Below, piece by piece: positions 1-5,794 of a stretch of 7,197 nt of DNA. Under the pieces are notes generated by a model. The model searched no databases, was not told where the DNA came from, and saw nothing but the letters and a program-made list of their open reading frames with translations. Numbering within the stretch: position 1 is the stretch's first letter; every line of letters starts with the position of its first letter. A program made the translations under genes and the position numbers. Origin of the DNA: JAUXEH01 sp965602945 (GTDB lineage: Bacteria > Acidobacteriota > Aminicenantia > Aminicenantales > Aminicenantaceae); the NCBI GenBank assembly GCA_965602945.1, contig CBFDBC010000192.1:1-7197 (forward strand), read 5' to 3'.

Positions 1-350
1 CCATAGGAGAGCTGGCTACGCTTTATGCACTGGCGGATGCGGCATTTGTGGGGGGAAGCCTGATCCCCTGGGGAGGGCAGAACCTGCTGGAGCCTGCCTT
101 TTATGCCAAACCTGTCTTTTTCGGGCCCCACATGGACAATTTCGCCCATCTGGCCGAGATCTTCGTGCAGAATCACGCTGCGCGCGTGGTCCGACAGGAT
201 GATGAGCTTCAGAGGATGTTTCAGATGGAAGACGAGTCCGGGCTGCGCAGTATGGGAGCCCGGGCCCAAGAGACACTGGAAGCCCTGCGGGGAGCGACCG
301 GCCGGGCCCTGCAGGCCATCGAGGACTTGATTACAGCCCACGGCCGCTGA
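1..350 (+). CDS. waaA: 3-deoxy-D-manno-octulosonic acid (Kdo) transferase, C-terminal part
   Basis: This is the last 115 codons of a GT-B fold glycosyltransferase (family GT30). The enzyme transfers Kdo from CMP-Kdo to lipid A at the cytoplasmic face of the inner membrane, an early step of LPS core assembly. The reading frame enters from the left edge (first full codon at base 3) and stops with TGA at 348-350. The family signature of the C-terminal nucleotide-sugar-binding domain is clear: GELATLYALADAAFVGGSL, then PWGGQNLLEPA, then KPVFFGPHMDNF. The usual GGHN is GGQN here, a mild substitution. A helical tail ends the protein, as in other KdtA enzymes. The N-terminal acceptor domain and the start are outside the window. 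The stop lies 11 bp from the stop of the convergent racemase, so the two genes are not in one operon. Family assignment is firm; the symbol waaA (kdtA) follows from it. Confidence 0.93.
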   Translation, partial: IGELATLYALADAAFVGGSLIPWGGQNLLEPAFYAKPVFFGPHMDNFAHLAEIFVQNHAARVVRQDDELQRMFQMEDESGLRSMGARAQETLEALRGATGRALQAIEDLITAHGR

Positions 351-361
351 GCCGGGCAGCC

Positions 362-1585
362 TCATGGCGACTGGACGATTCGAGGAAGGCGGGGATTCAT
401 CCCGATGAGAATCTTGTAGTTGGACGTCTCTGCCCAGTCCGCCAGATCGTCCGCAGAAACGGAACTCCGTCCCTGGCTGCCGAGCAGCACGGCCTCGTCA
501 CCGGGGTCGACCCTGAGTCCCTGCGGCAGCCGGACCTCCATGTGGTTGGCCGTTATGCCGGCGATGATGGGGCAGGCGGTTCCCTGGATGAGAACATGCC
601 CTCGACCGGCTGCCTGGTGAGGATAACCGTCTGAATACCCCACCGGCAGAACTGCGATCGTTTCCCTTCGGGATGCCCGGTATGCCCTGTGATAGGAAAC
701 TCCGTCTCCCGGCCGCAGAGCCTTGACCTCTGCCACGCGGGCCTTGAACGAGAGCGCCGGGGCCAGCTTGAGCCGGTTCTCTTCACGCGTGGCCGCGTTG
801 GGGTAATGCCCGTAAAGCACGATGCCCGGCCTTACCATGTCCAGAAAGAAGTCAGAGTGGGTGAACACGGCCGCGCTGGAGGCGGCATGGCGTATGCCCG
901 GATCGATGCCGGCCTCTTTGGCACGGCGGCAGTGCTCCAGGAATCCGCTGAGCTGGCGCCGGTCGAATTCCGGATCTTCCGTGAGTGTGGTGGACAGGCC
1001 TCCCAGTTCGATCCCTCTGAGCCGGGACAGATTCTGGAGGATGGCGTGGGCCTCGCTCTCCGGAATCCCGGCCCGGTGCATCCCGGTGTCGATGTGCACG
1101 TGGACTTTGATCCGTGTCCCAAGATTCCGGGCGGTCTCGTCCAACTCTTCGTGCCCCTGTGTGGAGAGGATGGGTGTGATCCGGTGTCGGATAAGGGAAT
1201 CGGCCGATCCACTGAGATAGGGCCCGAAATTGTAGATAGGGCAAGCTACACCGGACCTGCGAAGCCTAACCGCTTCGGCCAGCCGGCAGACCATGAGTCC
1301 CGCGATTCCAAGCTTGTCGAGACGGGCCGCGGTCTCCACCAGGCCGTGCCCGTAGGCATTGGCTTTGATCACGGCCAGGACAGGCACCTTGACCAGCCCG
1401 CGCAGGCGCTCAAGGTTGTACTCCAGGTTGTTCAGATTCACCTCGATCCAGGACTCGACCGCTGTGTTCGAAGGATCTGGATCGGATCCGGGACCCACCC
1501 GAATCCTGTCGAAGCGGCTCATTAGAGGGACGGAGGGGACACCGAGTCCTGCGAAACGCAAAAAACTCCGACGTGTAATCCGCAT
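362..1585 (-). CDS. Alanine racemase family protein with twin-arginine N-terminus
   Basis: A 407-residue PLP-dependent fold-III racemase that would interconvert L- and D-alanine or a related amino acid. The normal N-terminus (WIEVNLNNLEYNL) only begins near residue 46. Before it is an extension starting MRITRRSFLRFAG, which fits the Tat consensus TRRxFL. The following hydrophobic stretch is short and has no clear AxA site, so export or anchoring is probable but unproven. Present: PLP lysine K74 in VIKANAYGHG, R171 in DTGMHRAG, R252 in VRPGIVLYG and the catalytic tyrosine Y298 in GVSYHRAY. Altered: the usually carbamylated lysine before DTGM is H164, the HxANSA motif reads HAASSA, and the CMDxxMVD motif is replaced by TANHMEV near 346-351. 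The start is supported by a strong AAGGAGG; the next ATG (M22) has no ribosome binding site. It lies 23 bp behind the radical SAM gene on the same strand, so they are probably co-transcribed. A periplasmic broad-spectrum racemase is an alternative to strict Alr. Confidence 0.88.
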   Translation of the reverse strand: MRITRRSFLRFAGLGVPSVPLMSRFDRIRVGPGSDPDPSNTAVESWIEVNLNNLEYNLERLRGLVKVPVLAVIKANAYGHGLVETAARLDKLGIAGLMVCRLAEAVRLRRSGVACPIYNFGPYLSGSADSLIRHRITPILSTQGHEELDETARNLGTRIKVHVHIDTGMHRAGIPESEAHAILQNLSRLRGIELGGLSTTLTEDPEFDRRQLSGFLEHCRRAKEAGIDPGIRHAASSAAVFTHSDFFLDMVRPGIVLYGHYPNAATREENRLKLAPALSFKARVAEVKALRPGDGVSYHRAYRASRRETIAVLPVGYSDGYPHQAAGRGHVLIQGTACPIIAGITANHMEVRLPQGLRVDPGDEAVLLGSQGRSSVSADDLADWAETSNYKILIGMNPRLPRIVQSP

Positions 1586-1589
1586 GCTT

Positions 1590-1596
1590 CCTCCTT
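1590..1596 (-). promoter_or_regulatory. Shine-Dalgarno of the racemase gene
   Basis: Read on the minus strand this is AAGGAGG, a near-perfect Shine-Dalgarno, 4 nt before the ATG at 1585-1583. It supports the start that includes the twin-arginine motif. It lies in the 23-bp gap after the upstream radical SAM gene's stop, so the racemase can be translated independently within the operon. Confidence 0.8.
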
Positions 1597-1608
1597 GGGA
1601 CCTTATCT

Positions 1609-2883
1609 TCAGCGGCCGGACATCCGGCCGCAGCAGTTTTTATGTTTCTCGCCGCTCCCACAGGGACAGGGCTGATTGCGGCCGGTTTTCTGCCGGCCGG
1701 CCTGAGATCCCAGGTGCATCGGATAATCCCGCGCGGGCCGGCCGGAGTTCAGGCAGGCCGCCATGGCCCGGAAGGTGGGGAGGGCCTGCTGGAAAAAGAA
1801 CTTGAATCCCTCACAGAGATAGTTGAGGTTCGCTTCGCCGCCCGGACTCTTCAGGAACCTGTGGGCCGGGCAGGCGCCGTTGCACAGGCTGAGATAGGAA
1901 CACCGGCGGCACACAAGGGGCAGACCATCTTGTTTATCCTGCCCGAACCTGGACTGGAATTCCCCATCCAGCATCCCGGTCAGGGACTGTTCGGAGAGAT
2001 TACCAAGCAGGTAATCCGGGAACACGAAGTGATCGCAGCTGTAAAGGTCACCGTTGTGTTCCAGGGCCGCGGCACGGCCGCAGGTTTCGGCGAACACGCA
2101 CAAGGAGGAGGGAAGTCCCATGTAAAGTCCCAGGAACACATCGAAGTACTGGACAAAGATCTCTCCCACATCGGCCTGCTTCCAGAGGTCGAAGATCCCG
2201 GTGAGGAAGCGGCCCCACTGCCGGGATCCCACCGACTCAGCTGTCATCCGGCTCTCTCGGTCCCGCTCGACTATGGGGATGAACTGGAAGAAACGGGAGC
2301 CGATCTGCTTAAGGAAATCATAGGTGGCCTCGGGCTGATCCCCGTTGACACGGTTGACCACGGTCAGGGTGTTGAATTCCACACTGTGTTTTTTCAACAC
2401 CTCTAGACCCCGTAGTACGGAATCCAGGGAGCCGGACCCGGACGCATCACGGCGGAAGCGGTCGTGAACCGGTTCCGGGCCGTCGATGCTGATCCCGACC
2501 AGGAAGCCCTCATCGCTCAGGAAACGGCCCCATTTATCATCCAGGAGAGTGCCGTTGGTCTGCATGGTGTTCAGGATCCGCAGGCCCGGCCTCTCATGTT
2601 TTTTTTGGAGGGCGATGGCCTTCCGGAAGAACTCGACCCCCAGAAGGGTGGGCTCTCCTCCCTGCCAGCTGAAATGGAGTTCCTGCACTGCCTCAGGCTG
2701 GCTTTCGATGTACTGGCGGGTGAGCTCTTCCAAAATCTCGTCCGGCATCCGGAACGACCGCTCATCCGGGTATAGATCGATCTTCTCCAGGTAATAGCAG
2801 TACCGGCAGCTCAGGTTGCAGACGGCGCCGATGGGTTTGACGATGACGTGGAAGGGCCGGTCCGCAACAGAGGAGGCAGGCAT
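1609..2883 (-). CDS. Anaerobic sulfatase-maturating enzyme-like radical SAM/SPASM protein with SEC-C tail
   Basis: A 424-residue radical SAM enzyme of the anSME type. These oxidise an active-site Cys or Ser of sulfatases to formylglycine in the cytoplasm of anaerobes. The N-terminus reads RPFHVIVKPIGAVCN and the SAM-cluster cysteines are C22, C26 and C29 (CxxxCxxC). The SPASM part holds all eight expected auxiliary-cluster cysteines (C262, C268, C283, C325, C328, C334, C338, C357). An Asp directly follows C283 (SCDHF), at the position of the catalytic base in the Clostridium perfringens enzyme. After a linker, a SEC-C motif (CPCGSGEKHKNCC, near 406-418) forms a zinc-binding tail like that of SecA. 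I chose the ATG at 2883 because family members begin close to RPFHV. An ATG at 2904 would add seven residues but has no ribosome binding site; 2883 has a weak GGGA. No sulfatase lies in the window, so the substrate is unknown; another SPASM peptide-modifying role is possible. It is first in an apparent operon with the racemase. Confidence 0.9.
   Translation of the reverse strand: MPASSVADRPFHVIVKPIGAVCNLSCRYCYYLEKIDLYPDERSFRMPDEILEELTRQYIESQPEAVQELHFSWQGGEPTLLGVEFFRKAIALQKKHERPGLRILNTMQTNGTLLDDKWGRFLSDEGFLVGISIDGPEPVHDRFRRDASGSGSLDSVLRGLEVLKKHSVEFNTLTVVNRVNGDQPEATYDFLKQIGSRFFQFIPIVERDRESRMTAESVGSRQWGRFLTGIFDLWKQADVGEIFVQYFDVFLGLYMGLPSSLCVFAETCGRAAALEHNGDLYSCDHFVFPDYLLGNLSEQSLTGMLDGEFQSRFGQDKQDGLPLVCRRCSYLSLCNGACPAHRFLKSPGGEANLNYLCEGFKFFFQQALPTFRAMAACLNSGRPARDYPMHLGSQAGRQKTGRNQPCPCGSGEKHKNCCGRMSGR
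1612..1631. repeat. GC-rich hairpin at the radical SAM/racemase junction
   Basis: A perfect inverted repeat with 8-bp arms (GCGGCCGG and CCGGCCGC) and a 4-nt loop (ACAT). It covers the last codons of the radical SAM gene, just upstream of the racemase ribosome binding site. On the minus-strand mRNA no U-run follows, so it is not a classical terminator for that operon and could instead affect mRNA stability or processing between the two cistrons. On the plus strand it is followed after 5 nt by TTTTT (1637-1641), a terminator-like arrangement for antisense transcription. The structure is seen; any role is inferred. Confidence 0.55.
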
Positions 2884-3027
2884 GGCGGTCCCAGCATAGA
2901 GCATTTGGGGGATTATGTAAATTCGGCCAAGGACGAGGCTGGAATTTGTGTCTTCGCCGAAGACCCGCCCAGCCCCCCATGGGCTCGGATAAAAAGACCT
3001 GACTCAATCGAGCTGGATCCAAAGGAT

Positions 3028-3049
3028 GGGCAGGGCGGGGGGCGGTGGG
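3028..3049 (+). other. Potential G-quadruplex motif
   Basis: The plus strand has four G-runs (3028-3030, 3033-3035, 3037-3042, 3047-3049) separated by loops of 2, 1 and 4 nt, which meets the usual G3+N1-7 definition. It sits about 8 bp upstream of the candidate -35 of the D-aminoacylase gene, on the non-template strand. GC-rich DNA produces such runs by chance, so function is only a possibility. Confidence 0.5.
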
Positions 3050-3056
3050 ACGGCGG

Positions 3057-3085
3057 TGGACAAGTCTGCCGTGTTCATATATATA
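3057..3085 (+). promoter_or_regulatory. Candidate sigma-70-type promoter for the D-aminoacylase/M23 pair
   Basis: TGGACA (3057-3062; 5 of 6 to TTGACA) is followed after 17 bp by TATATA (3080-3085; 4 of 6 to TATAAT) within a TA-alternating tract. TATAGT at 3084-3089 is a better -10 match but gives a 21-bp spacer. Transcription would begin near 3092, leaving a leader of roughly 40 nt before the ATG at 3130. The tract is the only AT-rich segment in a GC-rich neighbourhood, which makes it the best promoter candidate here. The organism's own promoter consensus is unknown. Confidence 0.4.
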
Positions 3086-3119
3086 TAGTTGGGCTGGTTA
3101 TCGAGCCGGTCCACGGAAC

Positions 3120-3123
3120 GGAG
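3120..3123 (+). promoter_or_regulatory. Shine-Dalgarno deciding the D-aminoacylase start
   Basis: GGAG lies 6 nt before the ATG at 3130. It favours this start over the in-frame ATG at 3142 and over any start in the upstream open frame. With this start the Tat motif is about six residues from the N-terminus, a normal position. Confidence 0.65.
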
Positions 3124-3129
3124 AAAACA

Positions 3130-4839
3130 ATGGCTAAGATCATGAAGCGCAGGGATTTTCTCAAACATACTTCCCAGGCAGCCGCCGCGGTGAGCCTGGG
3201 AGGGTGTGGAGTCCTGCTGAAGGGGTGCAGCAAGGGGCAGCAGTTCGACCTCTTGATCTCAGGCGGCACTGTGATCGATGGAACGGGCAGCGAACCTCTG
3301 TCGGCCGATATCGGTATCGTGGGAGACAGCATCGTCAGGATCGGGGACATACCAGCCTCCCGGGGAAAGGCCGTGTTGGATGCGAGAGGACTGACCGTCT
3401 GTCCCGGTTTCATCGATACGCATGATCATTCCGATGTGAATCTGCTTTACAATCCCAAGGCGGAGAGCCACATCCGACAGGGGATCACGACCGTAATCAG
3501 CGGCAACTGTGGATCTTCTCCATTCCCGGTGGCGGATGAGATCTTCGAAGAGAGCCAGGCTGCCCTGAAAGATGCCTACGACATCGACCTGACATGGAGG
3601 GACATCAGAGGGTTCTTTGCGCGGATGGAAGAGACCGGCATCGCGCTCAACTATTCCACCTATGTGGGACAGGGGACCATACGGGGCGCGGCCATGGGCT
3701 TCAACGACCGGCCTCCCAAGCCCGATGAGCTGGAACGGATGAAGTCGCTGGTGAAGGAAAGCATGCAGAACGGGGCCCTGGGCCTTTCCACCGGACTGGA
3801 ATATGCGCCCGGCAGCTTCGCCCAGCCTGACGAGGTGGCCGAGCTCTGCCGGGTGGCGGTGGAGCAGGGAGGGCTTTACGCCACGCACATGCGTGACGAG
3901 GGGGACCAGCTGCTTGAGGCCCTGGATGAGGCCATCGGTGTAGCCGGCAGGACCGGAGCCGGGCTGCAGATCTCACACATCAAGATCGCTTATCCCCGGA
4001 ACTGGCACAAGATCGATGAGGCTCTGGCCCGGATCGATAAGGCAGTGGAGGAGGGGATCGATGTGTTCTGTGACCGCTATCCTTACATCGCCGGGTCCAC
4101 CGGTTTCAGCAGCTTCAATTTCCCTCTCTGGGCTCTGCAGGGTACCACCGAGGAATTTCTGGCCAGGCTGAAGGATCCGACCCTCGAGAGCCGGCTGAGG
4201 GCCTATGTGAGCGAGCGGGAGGAGAAGCTCGGCTCCTGGGACAAGGTCGTCATCGCCTCTGTGGCAACCGACAAAAACCGCCACTACGAGGGCAGGAACG
4301 TGCTGGAAGGCATGCAGGAGACAGGGAAGGACGCTTTCGAATTCATGCGTGATCTGGTGATCGAAGAGAACAACCGCGTGAGCCAGATCATCTTCATGGC
4401 GAACGAGGATAATCTGAAGCGGATCCTGGCTCATCCCAGGGTGGGCGTGGGCTGTGACGGCTCGGCCTTGGCTCCCTACGGGAAACTGGGCCTGGGAAAA
4501 CCCCACCCGCGATCCTACGGCACCTTCCCCCGTGTCCTGGGCAAGTACATCCGCGAGGAAAAGATCCTTCCCCTTTCTGAGATGGTAAGGAAGATGACTT
4601 CCGTTCCGGCGGCGAAGTTCGGATTCGCGGGGCGGGGCGTTCTGAAGTCCGGCAACTTCGCCGACATCGTGATCTTCGACCGCGACCGTGTGAGCGATCA
4701 GGCGACCTGGAAGGAACCGCATCAGTATCCCACAGGCATCGAAAACGTCATCGTGAACGGCCAGCTGGTGGTCGAGAACTCGGAGCACTCCGGCCGCCTC
4801 CCCGGCCGCATCCTGCGGCCCACCGCTTCCGGGTCATGA
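3130..4839 (+). CDS. N-acyl-D-amino-acid deacylase (D-aminoacylase), Tat-exported, probable lipoprotein
   Basis: A 569-residue zinc amidohydrolase that hydrolyses N-acyl-D-amino acids to a free D-amino acid and a carboxylate. The N-terminus MAKIMKRRDFLKHTS is a textbook Tat signal (RRDFLK), followed by an Ala-rich stretch and a lipobox-like LGGC (C26; LKGC at C33 is the alternative). The enzyme is therefore probably membrane-anchored on the periplasmic side. The beta-sandwich start (FDLLISGGTVIDGTG) leads into PGFIDTHDHSD (H98, H100) and GNCG (C127), then H253 in YATHMRDEGD, H283 in ISHIK and D443 in GCDGSA. These match the metal and catalytic set known for D-aminoacylases. The C-terminal sandwich returns with GNFADIVIFD. 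Length is slightly above the usual ~480-540, explained by the signal region. Its stop overlaps the M23 start as ATGA, so the two are translationally coupled. Acyl and side-chain specificity cannot be read from sequence; some relatives act on D-Glu or D-Asp derivatives or other cyclic amides. Confidence 0.9.
   Translation: MAKIMKRRDFLKHTSQAAAAVSLGGCGVLLKGCSKGQQFDLLISGGTVIDGTGSEPLSADIGIVGDSIVRIGDIPASRGKAVLDARGLTVCPGFIDTHDHSDVNLLYNPKAESHIRQGITTVISGNCGSSPFPVADEIFEESQAALKDAYDIDLTWRDIRGFFARMEETGIALNYSTYVGQGTIRGAAMGFNDRPPKPDELERMKSLVKESMQNGALGLSTGLEYAPGSFAQPDEVAELCRVAVEQGGLYATHMRDEGDQLLEALDEAIGVAGRTGAGLQISHIKIAYPRNWHKIDEALARIDKAVEEGIDVFCDRYPYIAGSTGFSSFNFPLWALQGTTEEFLARLKDPTLESRLRAYVSEREEKLGSWDKVVIASVATDKNRHYEGRNVLEGMQETGKDAFEFMRDLVIEENNRVSQIIFMANEDNLKRILAHPRVGVGCDGSALAPYGKLGLGKPHPRSYGTFPRVLGKYIREEKILPLSEMVRKMTSVPAAKFGFAGRGVLKSGNFADIVIFDRDRVSDQATWKEPHQYPTGIENVIVNGQLVVENSEHSGRLPGRILRPTASGS
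4804..4820 (+). repeat. Hairpin just before the M23 start
   Basis: GGCCGCA-TCC-TGCGGCC gives a perfect 7-bp stem with a 3-nt loop inside the last codons of the D-aminoacylase gene, ending 15 nt before the M23 ATG (4836). No Shine-Dalgarno is visible for M23. A hairpin here could limit independent initiation and make M23 translation depend on ribosomes arriving from the upstream gene. The structure is seen; the effect is inferred. Confidence 0.45.
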
Positions 4840-5729
4840 AACAAGCGCTACGGCTTGTAATCCTGCTGGCATGTGTCTGGCCTGTCGTACCAGCCGCATC
4901 CCCGGACCAGGGGGCATTGTCCGGGCAAAACCTTGATCTCCAGCTGGAATACCGCGCCTTGCAGCCGGGTGATGTCATCAAAATCAAGCTCCTCGGTAAG
5001 GTCCCCATCAAAAAAGCGCACCTCCGTTTTTCAGGGGAGAAATCCATGCTCTGGGAGGACGAACGGACGGGCGAATTCCTCGCATTTCTGGGCTTGGATT
5101 TGAATATTCAACCCGGGAATTTTCCCCTGGTCGTTACCGCACAGATGGGAGACGGCACGCTGGACACCGTCAGAAAGGAAATCCTGGTGACCTCCAAGGA
5201 GTTCCCGATCGAGAGGCTGCGGGTCGAAGAGAAGTTCGTGACACCGCCGGCAGAGGTGTTGGAACGGATCCGACTCGAAGCGGAACTCACGCGGTCGATA
5301 TATGCCGGCCGCAGCCCGGACTGGCTGGGTGAAGGAGGTTTTGTGCTCCCGACAGACGGCCGAGTGAATCCCAATTTCGGCAGGCGGCGGATCTTCAACG
5401 ATCAGCCGCGCTCGCCGCACAGCGGCGTGGACATCTCCTCTGCACACGGAACGCCGGTCAAGGCCTCCAATTCGGGGCGTGTGGTCCTTGCCCACGGCCT
5501 GTATTATGCCGGGAACACGGTCGTCATCGACCACGGCCTGGGTGTATTCTCCATCTATCTCCACTTTTCCCGGATGCTGGTGGAAGAGGGCGAGTTCGTC
5601 CGAAAGGGAGAGTCGATCGGCGAGGTAGGGGCCACGGGCCGGGTTACCGGGCCTCACCTGCACTGGAGCGTCCGCATCCGGGGCAGCCGCGTGGACCCGC
5701 TGTCGCTGCTGGATCTGCGGATGGATTGA
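4836..5729 (+). CDS. Secreted M23 (LytM/lysostaphin-type) metallopeptidase
   Basis: A 297-residue zinc endopeptidase likely to cut peptide bonds in peptidoglycan cross-links or stems in the periplasm. The N-terminus (MKQALRLVILLACVWPVVPA) is a Sec signal peptide with probable cleavage near residues 20-22. Residues about 35-120 look like a beta-rich (Ig-like) domain. A linker with FPIERLRVEEKFVTPP leads to the LytM domain (about 165-290). All expected residues are present: H195 and D199 in HSGVDIS, H243 in YLHFS, and H274 and H276 in GPHLHW. It should therefore be an active enzyme, unlike degenerate EnvC/NlpD-type activators. Similar proteins with this N-domain occur as stand-alone cell-wall hydrolases in Gram-negative bacteria. 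The start overlaps the D-aminoacylase stop by 4 bp (ATGA) and has no obvious ribosome binding site of its own. The cleaved bond is not predictable from sequence. Confidence 0.92.
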   Translation: MKQALRLVILLACVWPVVPAASPDQGALSGQNLDLQLEYRALQPGDVIKIKLLGKVPIKKAHLRFSGEKSMLWEDERTGEFLAFLGLDLNIQPGNFPLVVTAQMGDGTLDTVRKEILVTSKEFPIERLRVEEKFVTPPAEVLERIRLEAELTRSIYAGRSPDWLGEGGFVLPTDGRVNPNFGRRRIFNDQPRSPHSGVDISSAHGTPVKASNSGRVVLAHGLYYAGNTVVIDHGLGVFSIYLHFSRMLVEEGEFVRKGESIGEVGATGRVTGPHLHWSVRIRGSRVDPLSLLDLRMD

Positions 5730-5748
5730 CTCCTCCGGGAACGTGGGC

Positions 5749-5763
5749 ACCGCTCGCTGCGGT
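5749..5763. terminator. Weak hairpin between convergent M23 and S9 genes
   Basis: ACCGC-TCGCT-GCGGT forms a perfect 5-bp stem in the 65-bp gap between the two stop codons. No T-run follows on either strand, so intrinsic termination is doubtful. It is recorded as the only structured element in the gap where both transcripts should end. Confidence 0.25.
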
Positions 5764-5794
5764 CATCCCCATCTGCACCGGAAAGATGCCGGGT

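Larger units (their letters stand above)
2884..3129. promoter_or_regulatory. Divergent intergenic control region
   Basis: This is the longest non-coding stretch, about 246 bp between two divergently transcribed units, and it must carry both promoters. Toward the minus-strand operon, CATAAT (2917-2912, minus strand) resembles a -10 box but has no convincing -35. It lies close to the ATG at 2904, which again favours the 2883 start. Small dyads are a 13-bp TCTTCG-C-CGAAGA (2951-2963) and AGCCC-CCCAT-GGGCT (2971-2985); either could be an operator half or a chance repeat. A G-rich run and a TA-rich promoter candidate are listed separately. A plus-strand frame stays open across the region from 2848, but it lacks coding character and a good start. 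Confidence 0.6.

Noticed and set aside
689..1525. Long plus-strand open frame (278 codons) opposite the racemase
   Set aside because: It is antisense to a clearly recognised gene, has no known domain or ribosome binding site, and fits the open frames expected opposite GC-rich genes.
1642..2406. Plus-strand open frame (254 codons) opposite the radical SAM gene
   Set aside because: Its product has no recognisable domain, and the opposite strand carries a complete set of cluster cysteines.
2762..3022. Short minus-strand frame across the radical SAM start and intergenic region
   Set aside because: Out of frame with the radical SAM gene, with no convincing start signal or homology.
2848..3129. 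In-frame upstream extension of the D-aminoacylase by 94 codons
   Set aside because: It would overlap the start of the divergent gene, has low-complexity Gly-rich content, and would bury the Tat signal. The ATG at 3130 has a good ribosome binding site.
3973..4788. Minus-strand open frame (271 codons) opposite the D-aminoacylase
   Set aside because: Shadow of a well-supported gene; no family resemblance and rich in His, Gln and Pro as expected for a complementary frame.
5031..5750. Minus-strand open frame (239 codons) opposite the M23 gene
   Set aside because: Shadow frame; the M23 motifs on the other strand are complete.
5730..5794. Strong bidirectional terminator between M23 and S9
   Set aside because: Only a 5-bp stem without flanking T-runs is present, so it is listed just as a weak hairpin.
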